NCBI GenBank assembly: GCA_963422565.1
Contig: OY730228.1
Span: 372,001 to 436,000, forward strand
Direction of reading: 5' to 3'
DNA: 64,000 nucleotides
Origin: G963422565 sp963422565
GTDB lineage: Bacteria; Pseudomonadota; Alphaproteobacteria; MPNO01
In this document: in pieces, positions 32,988 to 42,059 of the stretch
How positions within the stretch are numbered: position 1 is the stretch's first letter
Layout: the number at the start of each line of letters is the position of its first letter
Notes under the pieces: generated by a model
The model's input: the letters and a program-made list of their open reading frames with translations, nothing else
What the model was told of the DNA's origin: nothing
The model's database searches: none
Program-made: the position numbers and the translations under genes

Positions 32988-35267
32988 CTATGCCCCGCCG
33001 GGCTTCGCCGCATCCATCAGCGCGAGCAGCTTCGGCGGCGACATGGGCAGCGATCGCGGCCGAATGCCGATAGCGTTGCCGATCGCATTGCCGATCGCCG
33101 CGAGGGTCGGCACGACCGGCACCTCGCCGACGCCGCGCAGGCCGTAAGGATGGCGCGGATTCGGGACCTCGACGATGACGGTGTCCACCATCGGCACGTC
33201 GGAGGCGACCGGCATCCGATAGTCGAGGAAGCTCGGGTTATCCAGCCGTCCCTCGGGCGTGTAGATATATTCCTCGTTGAGCGCCCAGCCGACGCCTTGC
33301 ACGGCGCCACCCTGATACTGTCCCTCGACTTGGAGCGGATGGATCGCCTTGCCCGCGTCCTCGACCACCGTGTAGCGCGTGATGTCCACCCGGCCGGTCT
33401 CCCGGTCGACCTTGAGATCGACGATATGCACGCCGAACCCGGGCCCGGCCCCCGTTACGTTCAACTCCGAATGGCCGGAGATGGCGCCATGGCTGACGCT
33501 CGTGCGCGCCGCGATCTCGGCGATCGAAAGCGGGTCGAAGTCTCCGACATTCGCGCTCGCCGGCCGACACTGGCCGTCCTCGAACGTCACCTCCTCCTCG
33601 GTTACGCCCCAGATTTTGGCGGCGCGGCGAATCATCTCGCGGATCGCCTTGCGGGCGGAATCGACGATCACCATCCCCGACGAGAAGGTGGTGCGGCTGC
33701 CGGCGGTGACCCGGTTGTTGCCGATCGCGCTGGTGTCGGCCAGAATCGCCCGGACCTTGTCGATCGGCACGCCCAGCTCTTCGGCGGCCATCATGCTGAT
33801 CGAAATCCGCGATCCGGCGACATCCGAGGTGCCGAGCATGACGGTCACCGAGCCGTCGGGCGCGACGGTGAGCGACCCGGTCGTATCGCCGCCCCGGTTG
33901 AACCAGAATCCGGCGGCGACCCCCCTGCCCTCGCCCTCGGCGACCGGCGCGTTGTAATGGTCGCAAGCCTTGGCGGCCTCCAATGTCTCGACGAAGCCGA
34001 TCGGCCCGAACGTGTCGCCATAGATCGTCCGGTAGCCCTCGACGGCGGCGTTCTTCAGCCGGAAATCGATCTCGTCCATGCCGATCCTGCCGGCGAGCTC
34101 GGTGACGATTCCCTCGACGCCGAAGACGATCTGAGGGACGCAGGGAGCGCGGAACGCGTTCACCTTGGGCCGGTTGGAAACGACCTCGTAGGAGGTCGTC
34201 CTGATATTCTCCAGGGCGTAGCGGGTGAACATCGCCTGGGGTGCGTTGAAGAACATCGACCCGGTGAAGGCGCCTGTCTGGAAGATCAACTCCGCCTCGG
34301 CGGCGGTGATCCTGCCGTCCCTGGTGCAGCCCATCTTGATCCGGGACCGGGTTCCGGCGACGGGTCCGGTGCAGCGGAAGACCTCGTTGCGGGTCAGGAC
34401 GATCTTGACCGGGCGGCGCGCCTTCCGGGACAGGACGATCGCCACCGGCTCGCCGTAGAAGCCGGTCTTGCCGCCGAACCCGCCGCCCATCTCCGATTGG
34501 CTGACGCGGATGCGTGCCGCATCGAGCTTGAGAATCGCCGCCAGCCGATCGCGAAAGACATGCGTGCCCTGGGTGCAGCACCAGAGCTCGATCTGGTCGT
34601 CCTCGTTGCAGTTCGCGACGCATCCCTGGGGCTCGATATAGCCCTGATGCATGGGTTTGCTGTCGAACTCCCGTTCGACGACCACATCCGCCTCGGCGAA
34701 GCCCTGCGCGACGTCGCCCATCGCCAGATCGAGCCGTTCGACGACATTCGTCGGCATGTGTTCCGCGCCGTCGACGCCCTTGGTCCGCAGATGGTCGTGC
34801 AGGATCGGCGCGTCGGGCCGCATCGCCGCGACCGGGTCGATGACATGGGGCAGCGTCTCGTACTCGACCCGGATCAGCCTGAGCGCGCGCTTGGCGACGG
34901 CCTCGCTCGTGGCGGCGACCGCGGCGACCGGGTGGCCGTCGTAATGGACCTTCTCGCGCGCCATGACGTTCCGGGTCATGTCGCCGAAGGGCGAACCGGC
35001 GGGTAGCTCCGGGAAGTCGTCCCGCGTCGCGATCGCCTTGACGCCGGGCAGCGCCTCCGCCCGCGAGACGTCTATCGACTTCACGATCGCGTGCGGGTGG
35101 GGGCTGCGCAGGATCTTCCCGAACAGCATCCCCGGCAGCAGCAGGTCCGCGCCGAACTTCGCCCGGCCGGTGACCTTGTCCGGCCCGTCATGCTTGACGG
35201 GGTTGCCACCGACGATCTTCAGAACCTTGTCGGGGTTGAAGCCGCTGTCTTCGAGGATCGTCGCCAT
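32988..35267 (-). CDS. Xanthine dehydrogenase family protein, molybdenum-binding subunit
   Basis: A 759-residue large subunit of a molybdenum hydroxylase. The cofactor-binding motif EMGGGFGGKTGFYGEP is at about residues 259-274 and the catalytic glutamate lies in GLRGVGEVP (Glu715). These enzymes hydroxylate aromatic, N-heterocyclic or aldehyde carbons with water as oxygen source. It starts at ATG 35267 behind GAGGGAC, 2 bases after the iron-sulfur subunit. A longer frame upstream was rejected because it runs through that subunit's coding region. The substrate is not readable. Confidence 0.93.
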   Translation of the reverse strand: MATILEDSGFNPDKVLKIVGGNPVKHDGPDKVTGRAKFGADLLLPGMLFGKILRSPHPHAIVKSIDVSRAEALPGVKAIATRDDFPELPAGSPFGDMTRNVMAREKVHYDGHPVAAVAATSEAVAKRALRLIRVEYETLPHVIDPVAAMRPDAPILHDHLRTKGVDGAEHMPTNVVERLDLAMGDVAQGFAEADVVVEREFDSKPMHQGYIEPQGCVANCNEDDQIELWCCTQGTHVFRDRLAAILKLDAARIRVSQSEMGGGFGGKTGFYGEPVAIVLSRKARRPVKIVLTRNEVFRCTGPVAGTRSRIKMGCTRDGRITAAEAELIFQTGAFTGSMFFNAPQAMFTRYALENIRTTSYEVVSNRPKVNAFRAPCVPQIVFGVEGIVTELAGRIGMDEIDFRLKNAAVEGYRTIYGDTFGPIGFVETLEAAKACDHYNAPVAEGEGRGVAAGFWFNRGGDTTGSLTVAPDGSVTVMLGTSDVAGSRISISMMAAEELGVPIDKVRAILADTSAIGNNRVTAGSRTTFSSGMVIVDSARKAIREMIRRAAKIWGVTEEEVTFEDGQCRPASANVGDFDPLSIAEIAARTSVSHGAISGHSELNVTGAGPGFGVHIVDLKVDRETGRVDITRYTVVEDAGKAIHPLQVEGQYQGGAVQGVGWALNEEYIYTPEGRLDNPSFLDYRMPVASDVPMVDTVIVEVPNPRHPYGLRGVGEVPVVPTLAAIGNAIGNAIGIRPRSLPMSPPKLLALMDAAKPGGA

Positions 35268-35269
35268 GG

Positions 35270-35749
35270 TCAGTCCCTCCTCATCTCTTCGGCCGCCGCC
35301 TGGACGGACCGAACGACCTTGTCGTACCCGGTACAGCGGCAGAGATTGCCGGCGAGCCAGTAGCGGATCTCGGTCTCGGTCGGATCCGGGTTCCGTTGGA
35401 GAAGCGCGCGCGCCGCGATCAGGATGCCGGGCGTGCATATTCCGCATTGCAACCCGTTGAGCTCCAGGAAATGACGCTGCAGCGGGTGCAGGGTCTCGCC
35501 ATCGGCCATGCCTTCGATGGTCTCGACGGACTTCCCGTCGCTCTCGACGGCCAGCGTCAGGCAGGAACAGACCAGATCGCCGTCGAGGATCACGCTGCAG
35601 GCCCCGCAATCGCCGGTCGAGCAGCCCTCCTTGGTCCCCGTCAATTGGAGCTCGTTCCGCAACGCGTCGACCAGAGTCTGCCCGGGCTCGCACAGGAACT
35701 CGTAGCCGTCGCCGTTGACGGTCGTGGTGACATGGGTCTTCTGCGCCAT
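35270..35749 (-). CDS. Xanthine dehydrogenase family protein, [2Fe-2S] subunit
   Basis: A 159-residue two-cluster protein. The plant-ferredoxin cluster is held by EGCSTGDCGAC (Cys43, Cys48, Cys51) and Cys63, and the second cluster by QCGICTPG (Cys102, Cys105) and GNLCRCTGY (Cys137, Cys139). It relays electrons between the molybdenum and FAD subunits. Its ATG shares one base with the FAD subunit stop (TGATG), and its stop is 2 bases from the large subunit, so the three subunits are made from one message. Confidence 0.95.
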   Translation of the reverse strand: MAQKTHVTTTVNGDGYEFLCEPGQTLVDALRNELQLTGTKEGCSTGDCGACSVILDGDLVCSCLTLAVESDGKSVETIEGMADGETLHPLQRHFLELNGLQCGICTPGILIAARALLQRNPDPTETEIRYWLAGNLCRCTGYDKVVRSVQAAAEEMRRD

Positions 35750-36618
35750 CAGCTGTTCCTCGCGCGTTCGAGGGCGGTCCGGGCCGCACGCCGGGCGATG
35801 ACGCCGCTGGTCTTCGTCCGGTAGGCGATCGTCCCGCGCTTGTCGTCGATGGGGTTGCAGGCAGCGCGCACCGCCGCTGCCATCCGATCGAGCGCCGCGT
35901 CGTCGACCATGGTTCCGACCAGCGCATCCGCGGCCTCCGAAACCAGCAGCGGCGTCGGCGCAACGGCGCCGAGCGCGACGCGGGCGGCGCTGCAGACGCC
36001 GGCATCGTCGAGGGTGAGATCGACCGCCGCGCCGACGACCGCGATATCCATCTCGGTGCGCGGCGTCAGACGCAGATAGCAGTCCCCCGAGCGGGGCGGC
36101 CGTCTCGGAAAGCCGAAGGAGACGACGATCTCGCCGGTCCCGAGAGAGGTCTTGCCCGGCCCGGTCACGATATCCTCGACCGGCACGCTCCGGCGCCCCT
36201 GCGGTCCCGCGATATTCGCGCGCGCGCCGGCGGCGATCAGGGGCGGGACGCTGTCGGCCGCGGGCGATGCGTTGCACAGGTTGCCGCCCATGCTCGCCCG
36301 GCCCTTGACCTGGATCGAGCCGATCAGGGCGACACCCTCGACCACGCCGGGCCAAGCGGCACCGAACCCCTCATGGTCCATGATGCGCATTCCCGCCGTG
36401 GCGGCGCCGACCGTATAGGCGCCGTCGCTGCAGCTGATGCTCTGCATTTCGGATATCCGCTTCACGTCGACCAGCAGTTTCGGCGCGATCGCCTCGCCAT
36501 GCAGCAGCACCAGCACGTCCGTGCCGCCGGCGAGCACGCGCCCGCCGCTGCCGGCATCGGCAAGCATGGCGACCGCGTCCGCCAGAGACGCGGGCGCGGC
36601 GTAGCTCAACTCTTCCAT
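35749..36618 (-). CDS. Xanthine dehydrogenase family protein, FAD-binding subunit
   Basis: A 289-residue FAD_binding_5 / CO dehydrogenase flavoprotein-type subunit. FAD-binding motifs are VLAGGTDVLVLLHGE near residues 27-41 and ASMGGNLCNASPAADSVPPL near 108-127. It passes electrons from the iron-sulfur subunit to an acceptor. ATG 36618 begins MEELSYAAPASLADAV, the usual start of the family. A 124-base gap separates it from the ligase gene upstream in the same direction. Confidence 0.94.
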   Translation of the reverse strand: MEELSYAAPASLADAVAMLADAGSGGRVLAGGTDVLVLLHGEAIAPKLLVDVKRISEMQSISCSDGAYTVGAATAGMRIMDHEGFGAAWPGVVEGVALIGSIQVKGRASMGGNLCNASPAADSVPPLIAAGARANIAGPQGRRSVPVEDIVTGPGKTSLGTGEIVVSFGFPRRPPRSGDCYLRLTPRTEMDIAVVGAAVDLTLDDAGVCSAARVALGAVAPTPLLVSEAADALVGTMVDDAALDRMAAAVRAACNPIDDKRGTIAYRTKTSGVIARRAARTALERARNS

Positions 36619-36742
36619 GAACGACTCCCAGCGCGATAGGTGCCCGTTGCCTCGGGATCGGATAATCGCCGATGAGGCCGGCCGATGCGACCCCGGAATG
36701 ACCCCCGGCTCCGGTTCCGGCTTCTTCGCGGCGGCCCGCGCA

Positions 36743-38245
36743 TCAAAGCGTTGCGGCGCCCAGGACCGCCGCGCGCAGCTCCGGCTTGACGACCTTGCCC
36801 ATCGCATTGCGCGGCAAGGCGTCGAGGAACAGGACATCGCGAGGATGCTTGTATCGGGCGATCCTGCCTTTGAACAGAGCGAGCACTTCCGCCCGCGTCA
36901 TGCCGCGCCCCTCTTTCAGCACGACGCAGGCGACCGGCGATTCGCCCCATCTCTCGTCGGGCCGGCCGACGACGGCGGCCTCGGCGATCTCCGCCGCATC
37001 GGCGAGAACGCGCTCGATCTCGGCGGGATAGACGTTCTCGCTGCCGGAGATGATCACGTCCTTGAGCCGATCGACGATGTAGTAGTTGCCGTCTTCATCC
37101 GTCAGACCGACATCGCCGGTGTGGAACCAGCCGTCGTGCAGCGCCTCGGCCGTCGCCGCTTCGTCGCGCCAATAGCCGTCCATCAGGTTGGGACCCCGGA
37201 CGAGGATCTCGCCGCGCTCGCCGGGCGGCAGATCGGCGCCGTCGCGGCCCGCCACCCGGGCGCGGCAGTAGAGTGCCGGCCTGCCGGTCGAACCCCTGGT
37301 CCTCCAAGCGTCCTCGATCCGCTGATGGATCGCGATCGGGGCGGTCTCGGTGGTCCCGTAGACCTGCGCGACCGGCACCCCGCGATCGAGATAGGCCTCG
37401 AGCAGCGGGCGCGGAACCGCGGTCGAGCCGGTATTGATGCAGCGCAGACAGGAGAAGTCGATGTCCGACCAGCCCGGATGCTCGACGAGCATGCGCATCA
37501 GAGTCGGAACCAGGATCATCAGGTCGGGCCGGTCCGCCGCCAGGGCGGCGAGCGTCTCGTCGGGGTCGAAACGCGCTTGCAGAACGACCTGGGCGCCGGC
37601 GCAGAACGCCGGCGTCGTGTGAATGTTGAGCCCGCCGACATGAAACATGGGCAGGTTGGTCAGCACGCGGTCCGCGGCGGTCATGTCGTGGGCGGCGATC
37701 GCGTTGGCGGCGTTGAAGGCGATCGCCGCCTGCGACAATACCGCGCCCTTGGGGCGGCTGGTGGTCCCGGAGGTGTAGACGATCAGCAGCGGGTCTTCGA
37801 GCGCCCCCGCGCGGTCGCCCCGGTAATGCCGAGCGCGCCCGAGCATGTCGTCGAGTGTCCCGGTCTCGATGCGCCGGCAGCCCGGCAGGTTCGCGGCCGC
37901 CTCCTCCGCGCTCTCGGCGAAGGCCGGCTCGACGACCAGGGCCTCGCAGGCGGCGTTTTCCAGCGCATAGGCCAGTTCGGGCACCGCCAGCCGCCAGTTG
38001 AGCGGAACGAGCACCGCGCCGGTGCGCGCGCATGCGAACATGAGGACGACGAGGTCGGGGCTGTTGCGGCCGAGATAGGCGACGCGGCCGCCCCGGTCGA
38101 TATTCAGCGCCTCGACCAGGACCGAGGCGAGACGCCGGACCCGGTCGCGCAGGGCGCGATAGCTGTAACGGCGGCCTTCGAAGACGACCGCCGTCCGTTC
38201 GGTACCGGCCGCGGCCCAGAAGTCGATCCATCGGGAGATGTCCAC
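36743..38245 (-). CDS. AMP-dependent acyl-CoA synthetase/ligase
   Basis: A 500-residue ANL-superfamily ligase starting at GTG 38245. Motifs are the P-loop VYTSGTTSRPKGAV (about residues 156-169), YGTTETAP, GWFHTGDVGLTDEDG with the hinge DRLKDVIISGSENV, and the C-terminal lysine in RNAMGKVVKPEL. It activates a carboxylic acid as an acyl-adenylate and then makes the CoA thioester. It lies 8 bases after the acyl-CoA dehydrogenase, suggesting successive use of the same acid. The longer open frame upstream is not coding. Confidence 0.93.
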   Translation of the reverse strand: MDISRWIDFWAAAGTERTAVVFEGRRYSYRALRDRVRRLASVLVEALNIDRGGRVAYLGRNSPDLVVLMFACARTGAVLVPLNWRLAVPELAYALENAACEALVVEPAFAESAEEAAANLPGCRRIETGTLDDMLGRARHYRGDRAGALEDPLLIVYTSGTTSRPKGAVLSQAAIAFNAANAIAAHDMTAADRVLTNLPMFHVGGLNIHTTPAFCAGAQVVLQARFDPDETLAALAADRPDLMILVPTLMRMLVEHPGWSDIDFSCLRCINTGSTAVPRPLLEAYLDRGVPVAQVYGTTETAPIAIHQRIEDAWRTRGSTGRPALYCRARVAGRDGADLPPGERGEILVRGPNLMDGYWRDEAATAEALHDGWFHTGDVGLTDEDGNYYIVDRLKDVIISGSENVYPAEIERVLADAAEIAEAAVVGRPDERWGESPVACVVLKEGRGMTRAEVLALFKGRIARYKHPRDVLFLDALPRNAMGKVVKPELRAAVLGAATL

Positions 38246-38253
38246 GCCGACGC

Positions 38254-39477
38254 TCAGGAGTCGGTCTCGCCGGGCTCGTACAGCGTTTCCCGGCCCAGCC
38301 TGTCGAGACAGAGTTCGGCGGTCCAGGGCAGCATCAGCGAGCCCAGCCGCGAATCCCGATAGTAGCGCTCGAGCGGTAGCGACTTGAGCATCGACTGGCC
38401 GCCGCAGGTGCGGATCGCGAGGCGGCAGATATCGTTCGCCGTCTCCATCACCGTGTACTGGGCGGCATAGGCCCGGAGGCGGTCTTCCTTTGCGGGGTCG
38501 ACCCGCGCTTCGTCGAGAACGCGGTCGAAGATGGCGCGCGCCTGCTGGAGCTTGATGAACATGTCGGCGACGGCGATCTGCTTCGTCGGATACATGCGCC
38601 GCTTGACCGGAATGCCCGCGACCTCCCCCCTCAGATAGGAAACGGTGAAGTCGTAGGCCGCCTGGGCGATCCCGAGATAGGCGGGGCAGAGGGTCAGGAA
38701 CATGTGCGGCCAGCGCCGGGCCGCCTGGTGGTAGACCGCGGGCGGCAGCAGCAGCATGTCGTTGCCGACATGGACATCCTCTAGCAGCAACGTGCGGGAG
38801 ACCGTGGCGCGCATCCCCACCGGATCCCAGGGGCCAACGATGGAGAGTCCGTCCGCATCCTTGGGGACCGCCACGAACAGCGTGTCCGTGAGGCCTGCGC
38901 CGGGTTTGTCCTCGGTGCAGAGGACGCCGTAATAGTCGGCGGCCCCGGACAGTGAGGCGAAGATCTTCTTGCCGTCGAGGCGCCAGCCTCCGTCGACCCG
39001 CTTCGCCAGGGTGCCGAAGGGAGCCTTGCCGGCCGCCGCCGCGCTCCCCTCCGAAAAGGGTTGGGCGAAGACCGCCCCCCGGTCGACGATTCGGGCGAAA
39101 TGCCCCGCGCGGTTCTCGCGGTGCCAGGCGCGCGTTTCCCCGTCCATCTCGAGGTCGTCGGCAATGACGCTCATCCACAGAGGAGTGCAGGCATGCATGT
39201 TGAAGGTGAGCGCGGTCGCGCCGCACCAGCGGCCCATCTCCGCCGCCAGCCTTCCATAGTCCGCGAAGCCCGCGCCGAGCCCGCCGTTCGCCGCCGGGAC
39301 AGTCAGCGCCAGAATCCCCGCCTCGCGCATGTCGTCGTAGTTCTCGAACGGGAAGGACGCCGCCGCGTCGTATCGGGCGCTGCGCGGAAAGAACTTCTCG
39401 CGACCAAGCCGCGCGATCGTCTCGGCGATCGCTGCCGAGTCGCCGGCCATGGCCTGCCAGGGGTGGCGGGTCTCCAC
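38254..39477 (-). CDS. Acyl-CoA dehydrogenase family protein
   Basis: A 407-residue flavoprotein of the acyl-CoA dehydrogenase fold. Visible parts are the N-terminal helical domain (ENYDDMREAGILALTVPAAN, GGLGAGFADYGRLAAEMGRW), the FAD-contacting RVDGGWRLDGKKIFASLSGA and a C-terminal ICRLAIRTCGGQSMLKSLPL, where a GGxG-type loop binds FAD. The inferred start is GTG 39477, just after the dioxygenase-like gene stop. It would dehydrogenate the CoA ester made by the next gene's product, or act as a flavin monooxygenase as some members do. Confidence 0.9.
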   Translation of the reverse strand: METRHPWQAMAGDSAAIAETIARLGREKFFPRSARYDAAASFPFENYDDMREAGILALTVPAANGGLGAGFADYGRLAAEMGRWCGATALTFNMHACTPLWMSVIADDLEMDGETRAWHRENRAGHFARIVDRGAVFAQPFSEGSAAAAGKAPFGTLAKRVDGGWRLDGKKIFASLSGAADYYGVLCTEDKPGAGLTDTLFVAVPKDADGLSIVGPWDPVGMRATVSRTLLLEDVHVGNDMLLLPPAVYHQAARRWPHMFLTLCPAYLGIAQAAYDFTVSYLRGEVAGIPVKRRMYPTKQIAVADMFIKLQQARAIFDRVLDEARVDPAKEDRLRAYAAQYTVMETANDICRLAIRTCGGQSMLKSLPLERYYRDSRLGSLMLPWTAELCLDRLGRETLYEPGETDS

Positions 39478-39479
39478 CG

Positions 39480-40532
39480 TCAGAGGTCCGCCGCCAGCGC
39501 CGGGGCGAGGCGGCCCCGGTCCACGACCGTCGCACCGTCGAGCCGGATCGTGCAGTTGCGGACCGGGATGTCGAAATGGCCGAGGGTGTAGCGGTTCGCG
39601 GCTTCGTTGGCGCCGGTCGAGTACAGGAAGTTGCCCGCGAAGGCACGGAGCTCGGTCCCGTTGAAGTCGTTCCGGTCGTACATGGTCATGGCTTCCCAGC
39701 GCGCGGCGGGGTTCATCCCCCAGCCGACATGGGAGACCGCATAGGCATCGCGATCTCCCCAGGCGGCGATATATCGGCGAAACAGCTCCGCATCCAGCCC
39801 GCGACCCTCGACCGAGGCGATGTAGTCGTTCTCGATGGTCAGGCTGAACGGGGTTTCGATGTAGCGCTTGAACGTCAGGTTCACGTCGCCGGCGTCGAGC
39901 GCCAGCCGGCCCCGGACGGTCCCCGCTCTCGGAAAGCACAGAACCAGCCCGCCCGGCCAGTGGGCGACCTGGCCCGGACGGTCGCAATATCCCCAGACGC
40001 CGGCCGCCGGCGTGTCCCGCACGTCGATCGTCAGATCGGTTCCGGCGGCGCTCTCGACGGTCATCCGCGCGGCGCCGCGCAACATTCGGATACCCTGCTT
40101 GATGCGCGGGGTCTCGGCCGGGTTCGGGACCAGCCGCTCGAGCGCGTCCGGGTGCTCGTTGCTGACCATAAGCACACGGGCGCCGGCCTCGAGTATGCGG
40201 GGGAGCTCCGGCGCATGGAGAATGCCTTCGACGGTGCAGTCCACGACCATCGTCGACGCGCCGAGGGCCGCGACGACGGGGGCGAGGTCCTGGATCGCGT
40301 TCGATGCACCGGTCGAGCGCACCGGCACCGGCACAGTCTGCTCGGGGCTCGGCAGGACGACGTGAAAGGGCCGCGCGCCGATGCGCTGGAGCGCGAGCTC
40401 GGAGAGCGCGACCAGAATCTGTCGCGACTGAGTCTCCGACAGGATCGCCACCGAATCCCGCGGTGCCAGCGCGCAGAAGCCGAACACGCGCTCGAAGGTC
40501 GCGATCCATTTGGCCTGTATCCGGTCGTTCAT
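39480..40532 (-). CDS. Aminopeptidase-fold iron dioxygenase-like protein, similar to NicX (2,5-dihydroxypyridine 5,6-dioxygenase)
   Basis: A 350-residue protein of the M29-aminopeptidase-like fold, the same length as NicX. Candidate iron ligands are His268 in SHVGWGMNP and His319/Asp321 in LGHFDIPVRN, a spacing (50 residues between the histidines) close to the HX52HXD motif described for NicX. NicX opens the ring of 2,5-dihydroxypyridine in nicotinate degradation. The alternative is a peptidase or an uncharacterised ring-cleaving enzyme of the same fold. It is the first gene of the six-gene catabolic operon and is divergent from the LIV-type transporter. Confidence 0.75.
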   Translation of the reverse strand: MNDRIQAKWIATFERVFGFCALAPRDSVAILSETQSRQILVALSELALQRIGARPFHVVLPSPEQTVPVPVRSTGASNAIQDLAPVVAALGASTMVVDCTVEGILHAPELPRILEAGARVLMVSNEHPDALERLVPNPAETPRIKQGIRMLRGAARMTVESAAGTDLTIDVRDTPAAGVWGYCDRPGQVAHWPGGLVLCFPRAGTVRGRLALDAGDVNLTFKRYIETPFSLTIENDYIASVEGRGLDAELFRRYIAAWGDRDAYAVSHVGWGMNPAARWEAMTMYDRNDFNGTELRAFAGNFLYSTGANEAANRYTLGHFDIPVRNCTIRLDGATVVDRGRLAPALAADL

Positions 40533-40572
40533 CTCCCGCTCTCGTTCCTCGAGGCGCCGCGAGGCAGCCTAT

Positions 40573-40604
40573 CATAGACCGTCGCGGGCATAGACCGTCG
40601 CGGG
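40573..40604. promoter_or_regulatory. 16-bp perfect tandem repeat in the divergent promoter region
   Basis: CATAGACCGTCGCGGG occurs twice head to tail (40573-40588 and 40589-40604). It lies in the 227-base region between the divergent NicX-like operon and the LIV-type transporter operon. It is a candidate operator for joint control, but no regulator gene is adjacent. Confidence 0.45.
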
Positions 40605-40759
40605 GCGGGTCGGCGCTCCTTCTGCCGGAGCCCCGAATCTCGATAGGCAGGGCCGGGCACCCCTGCTAAGGTTCGCATGATCGGGGATCGGCTCGCCGTC
40701 CCGGATCCAGTTGATGTCGAAACGTCGAAATGCGAGACCGAAGAAAGGGATACGGTACC

Positions 40760-41989
40760 ATGAACAGGACATCGTCGTATCTGAGCGGCTTCTGCGTGAG
40801 CGCGGCGGCGCTGCTGCTCGTCGTCCAGCCGGCCGGGGCCAAGGTCGAGGGGGACACCATCGTCTTCGGGGCGGCGCTTTCCCTCAGCGGCAAATACTCC
40901 ACCGCCGGACAACATGCGAAGCGCGGATACGATCTGGCGGTCGAAAAGATCAACGCGGCCGGCGGCGTGACGGTCGGCGGCAAGACCTACAAGATCGTCG
41001 TCAAATATTACGACGACGAATCGACTCCGGCGCGCGGCGCACAGCTCACCGAACGCCTGATCCTGCAGGACGGCATCAAGTTCATGCTGGGTCCCTATTC
41101 TTCGGGCCTGACCAAGGCGGTCGCCCCGGTCGTCGAGAAGTACAAAATCCCGATGATCGAGGCTAACGGAGCGGCTCGCTCCCTGTTCACCAAGGGGTAC
41201 CGCTATTTGTTCGCGGTCCTTTCCACCGCGGATCAGTATCTGTCCGAATCGATAAACTTGGCGGCGGAGCATGCGCAGGCGCAAGGCAAGAAGCCGGGCG
41301 ATGTCCGCGTCGCGCTGGTGTTCGAGAACGATCCGTTCTCGCAAGACGTCCGGCTCGGCGTCGTCGAGGCGACCGACAAGTACGGCATGAAGATCGTTGT
41401 CGACGACAAGCTGCCGCCCGAGCTCAACGACATGGCCTCGTCGCTCAACAAGATCCGCGCCTTGCGCCCCGACCTGCTCGTGGTCTCCGGGCACTCCAAG
41501 GGCGCCGCGCTGGCGATCCGTCAGATAGCCCAGATGAAGGTCGAGGTGCCGATGCTCGCCATGACCCATTGCGAGGCGGCGAAGGTGACGGACGTGAAGA
41601 AGTTCGGCGACAACGCCGAGAACACGCTCTGCGCAACCCAATGGGACGAGAATCTGAGCTACAAGGATCAGATGTTCGGCACCGCGCTCGACTATTATGA
41701 CGAGTTCACGAAGATCTACGGCTACAACCCGCCCTACCAGTCCGCCGAGTCGACGGCCGCGGTCTATGTGTATGCGAAGGCGCTCGAGAAGGCTGGAGAG
41801 TTCGACGTGCAGAAGGTGCGCGATACCATCTCTTCCATCGAGCTCGATACCTTCTACGGGCGGATCAAGTTCGACGAGACCGGCAAGAATATCGCCAAGC
41901 CAATGGTTCTCCGCCAGATCCAGAACGGGAAATACGTCCCCGTCGCGCCCAGCAAGTTCGCGACCGGGAAGTTCCGTCCGTCGAGCTAG
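40760..41989 (+). CDS. Branched-chain amino acid-type ABC transporter substrate-binding protein
   Basis: A 409-residue periplasmic receptor (Peripla_BP_6) with a signal peptide ending AGA-KVEGD. Landmarks are VFGAALSLSGKYSTAGQ, the INAAGGVTVGGK loop, DDESTPARGAQLTERLI and MLGPYSSGLTKAVAPV, all typical of LivJ-like receptors. Many catabolic clusters use such receptors for aromatic acids or amides. It heads the five-gene liv operon, and its divergence from the NicX/Mo-hydroxylase operon suggests it supplies that pathway. Confidence 0.93.
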   Translation: MNRTSSYLSGFCVSAAALLLVVQPAGAKVEGDTIVFGAALSLSGKYSTAGQHAKRGYDLAVEKINAAGGVTVGGKTYKIVVKYYDDESTPARGAQLTERLILQDGIKFMLGPYSSGLTKAVAPVVEKYKIPMIEANGAARSLFTKGYRYLFAVLSTADQYLSESINLAAEHAQAQGKKPGDVRVALVFENDPFSQDVRLGVVEATDKYGMKIVVDDKLPPELNDMASSLNKIRALRPDLLVVSGHSKGAALAIRQIAQMKVEVPMLAMTHCEAAKVTDVKKFGDNAENTLCATQWDENLSYKDQMFGTALDYYDEFTKIYGYNPPYQSAESTAAVYVYAKALEKAGEFDVQKVRDTISSIELDTFYGRIKFDETGKNIAKPMVLRQIQNGKYVPVAPSKFATGKFRPSS

Positions 41990-42059
41990 ACGGTTCGGAT
42001 CGCGGCGAGTCGTTCGGGAGGCGCCCGCACGCGGCCGCGTGCGGGCGCCCCGACAACCG

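Noticed and set aside
33150..35006. 618-codon open frame on the plus strand
   Set aside because: Antisense to the molybdenum subunit, which has full motifs; low-complexity composition.
36743..39646. Single 967-codon fusion of dehydrogenase antisense frame and ligase
   Set aside because: The upstream part is out of frame with the dehydrogenase motifs; the ligase proper begins at GTG 38245.
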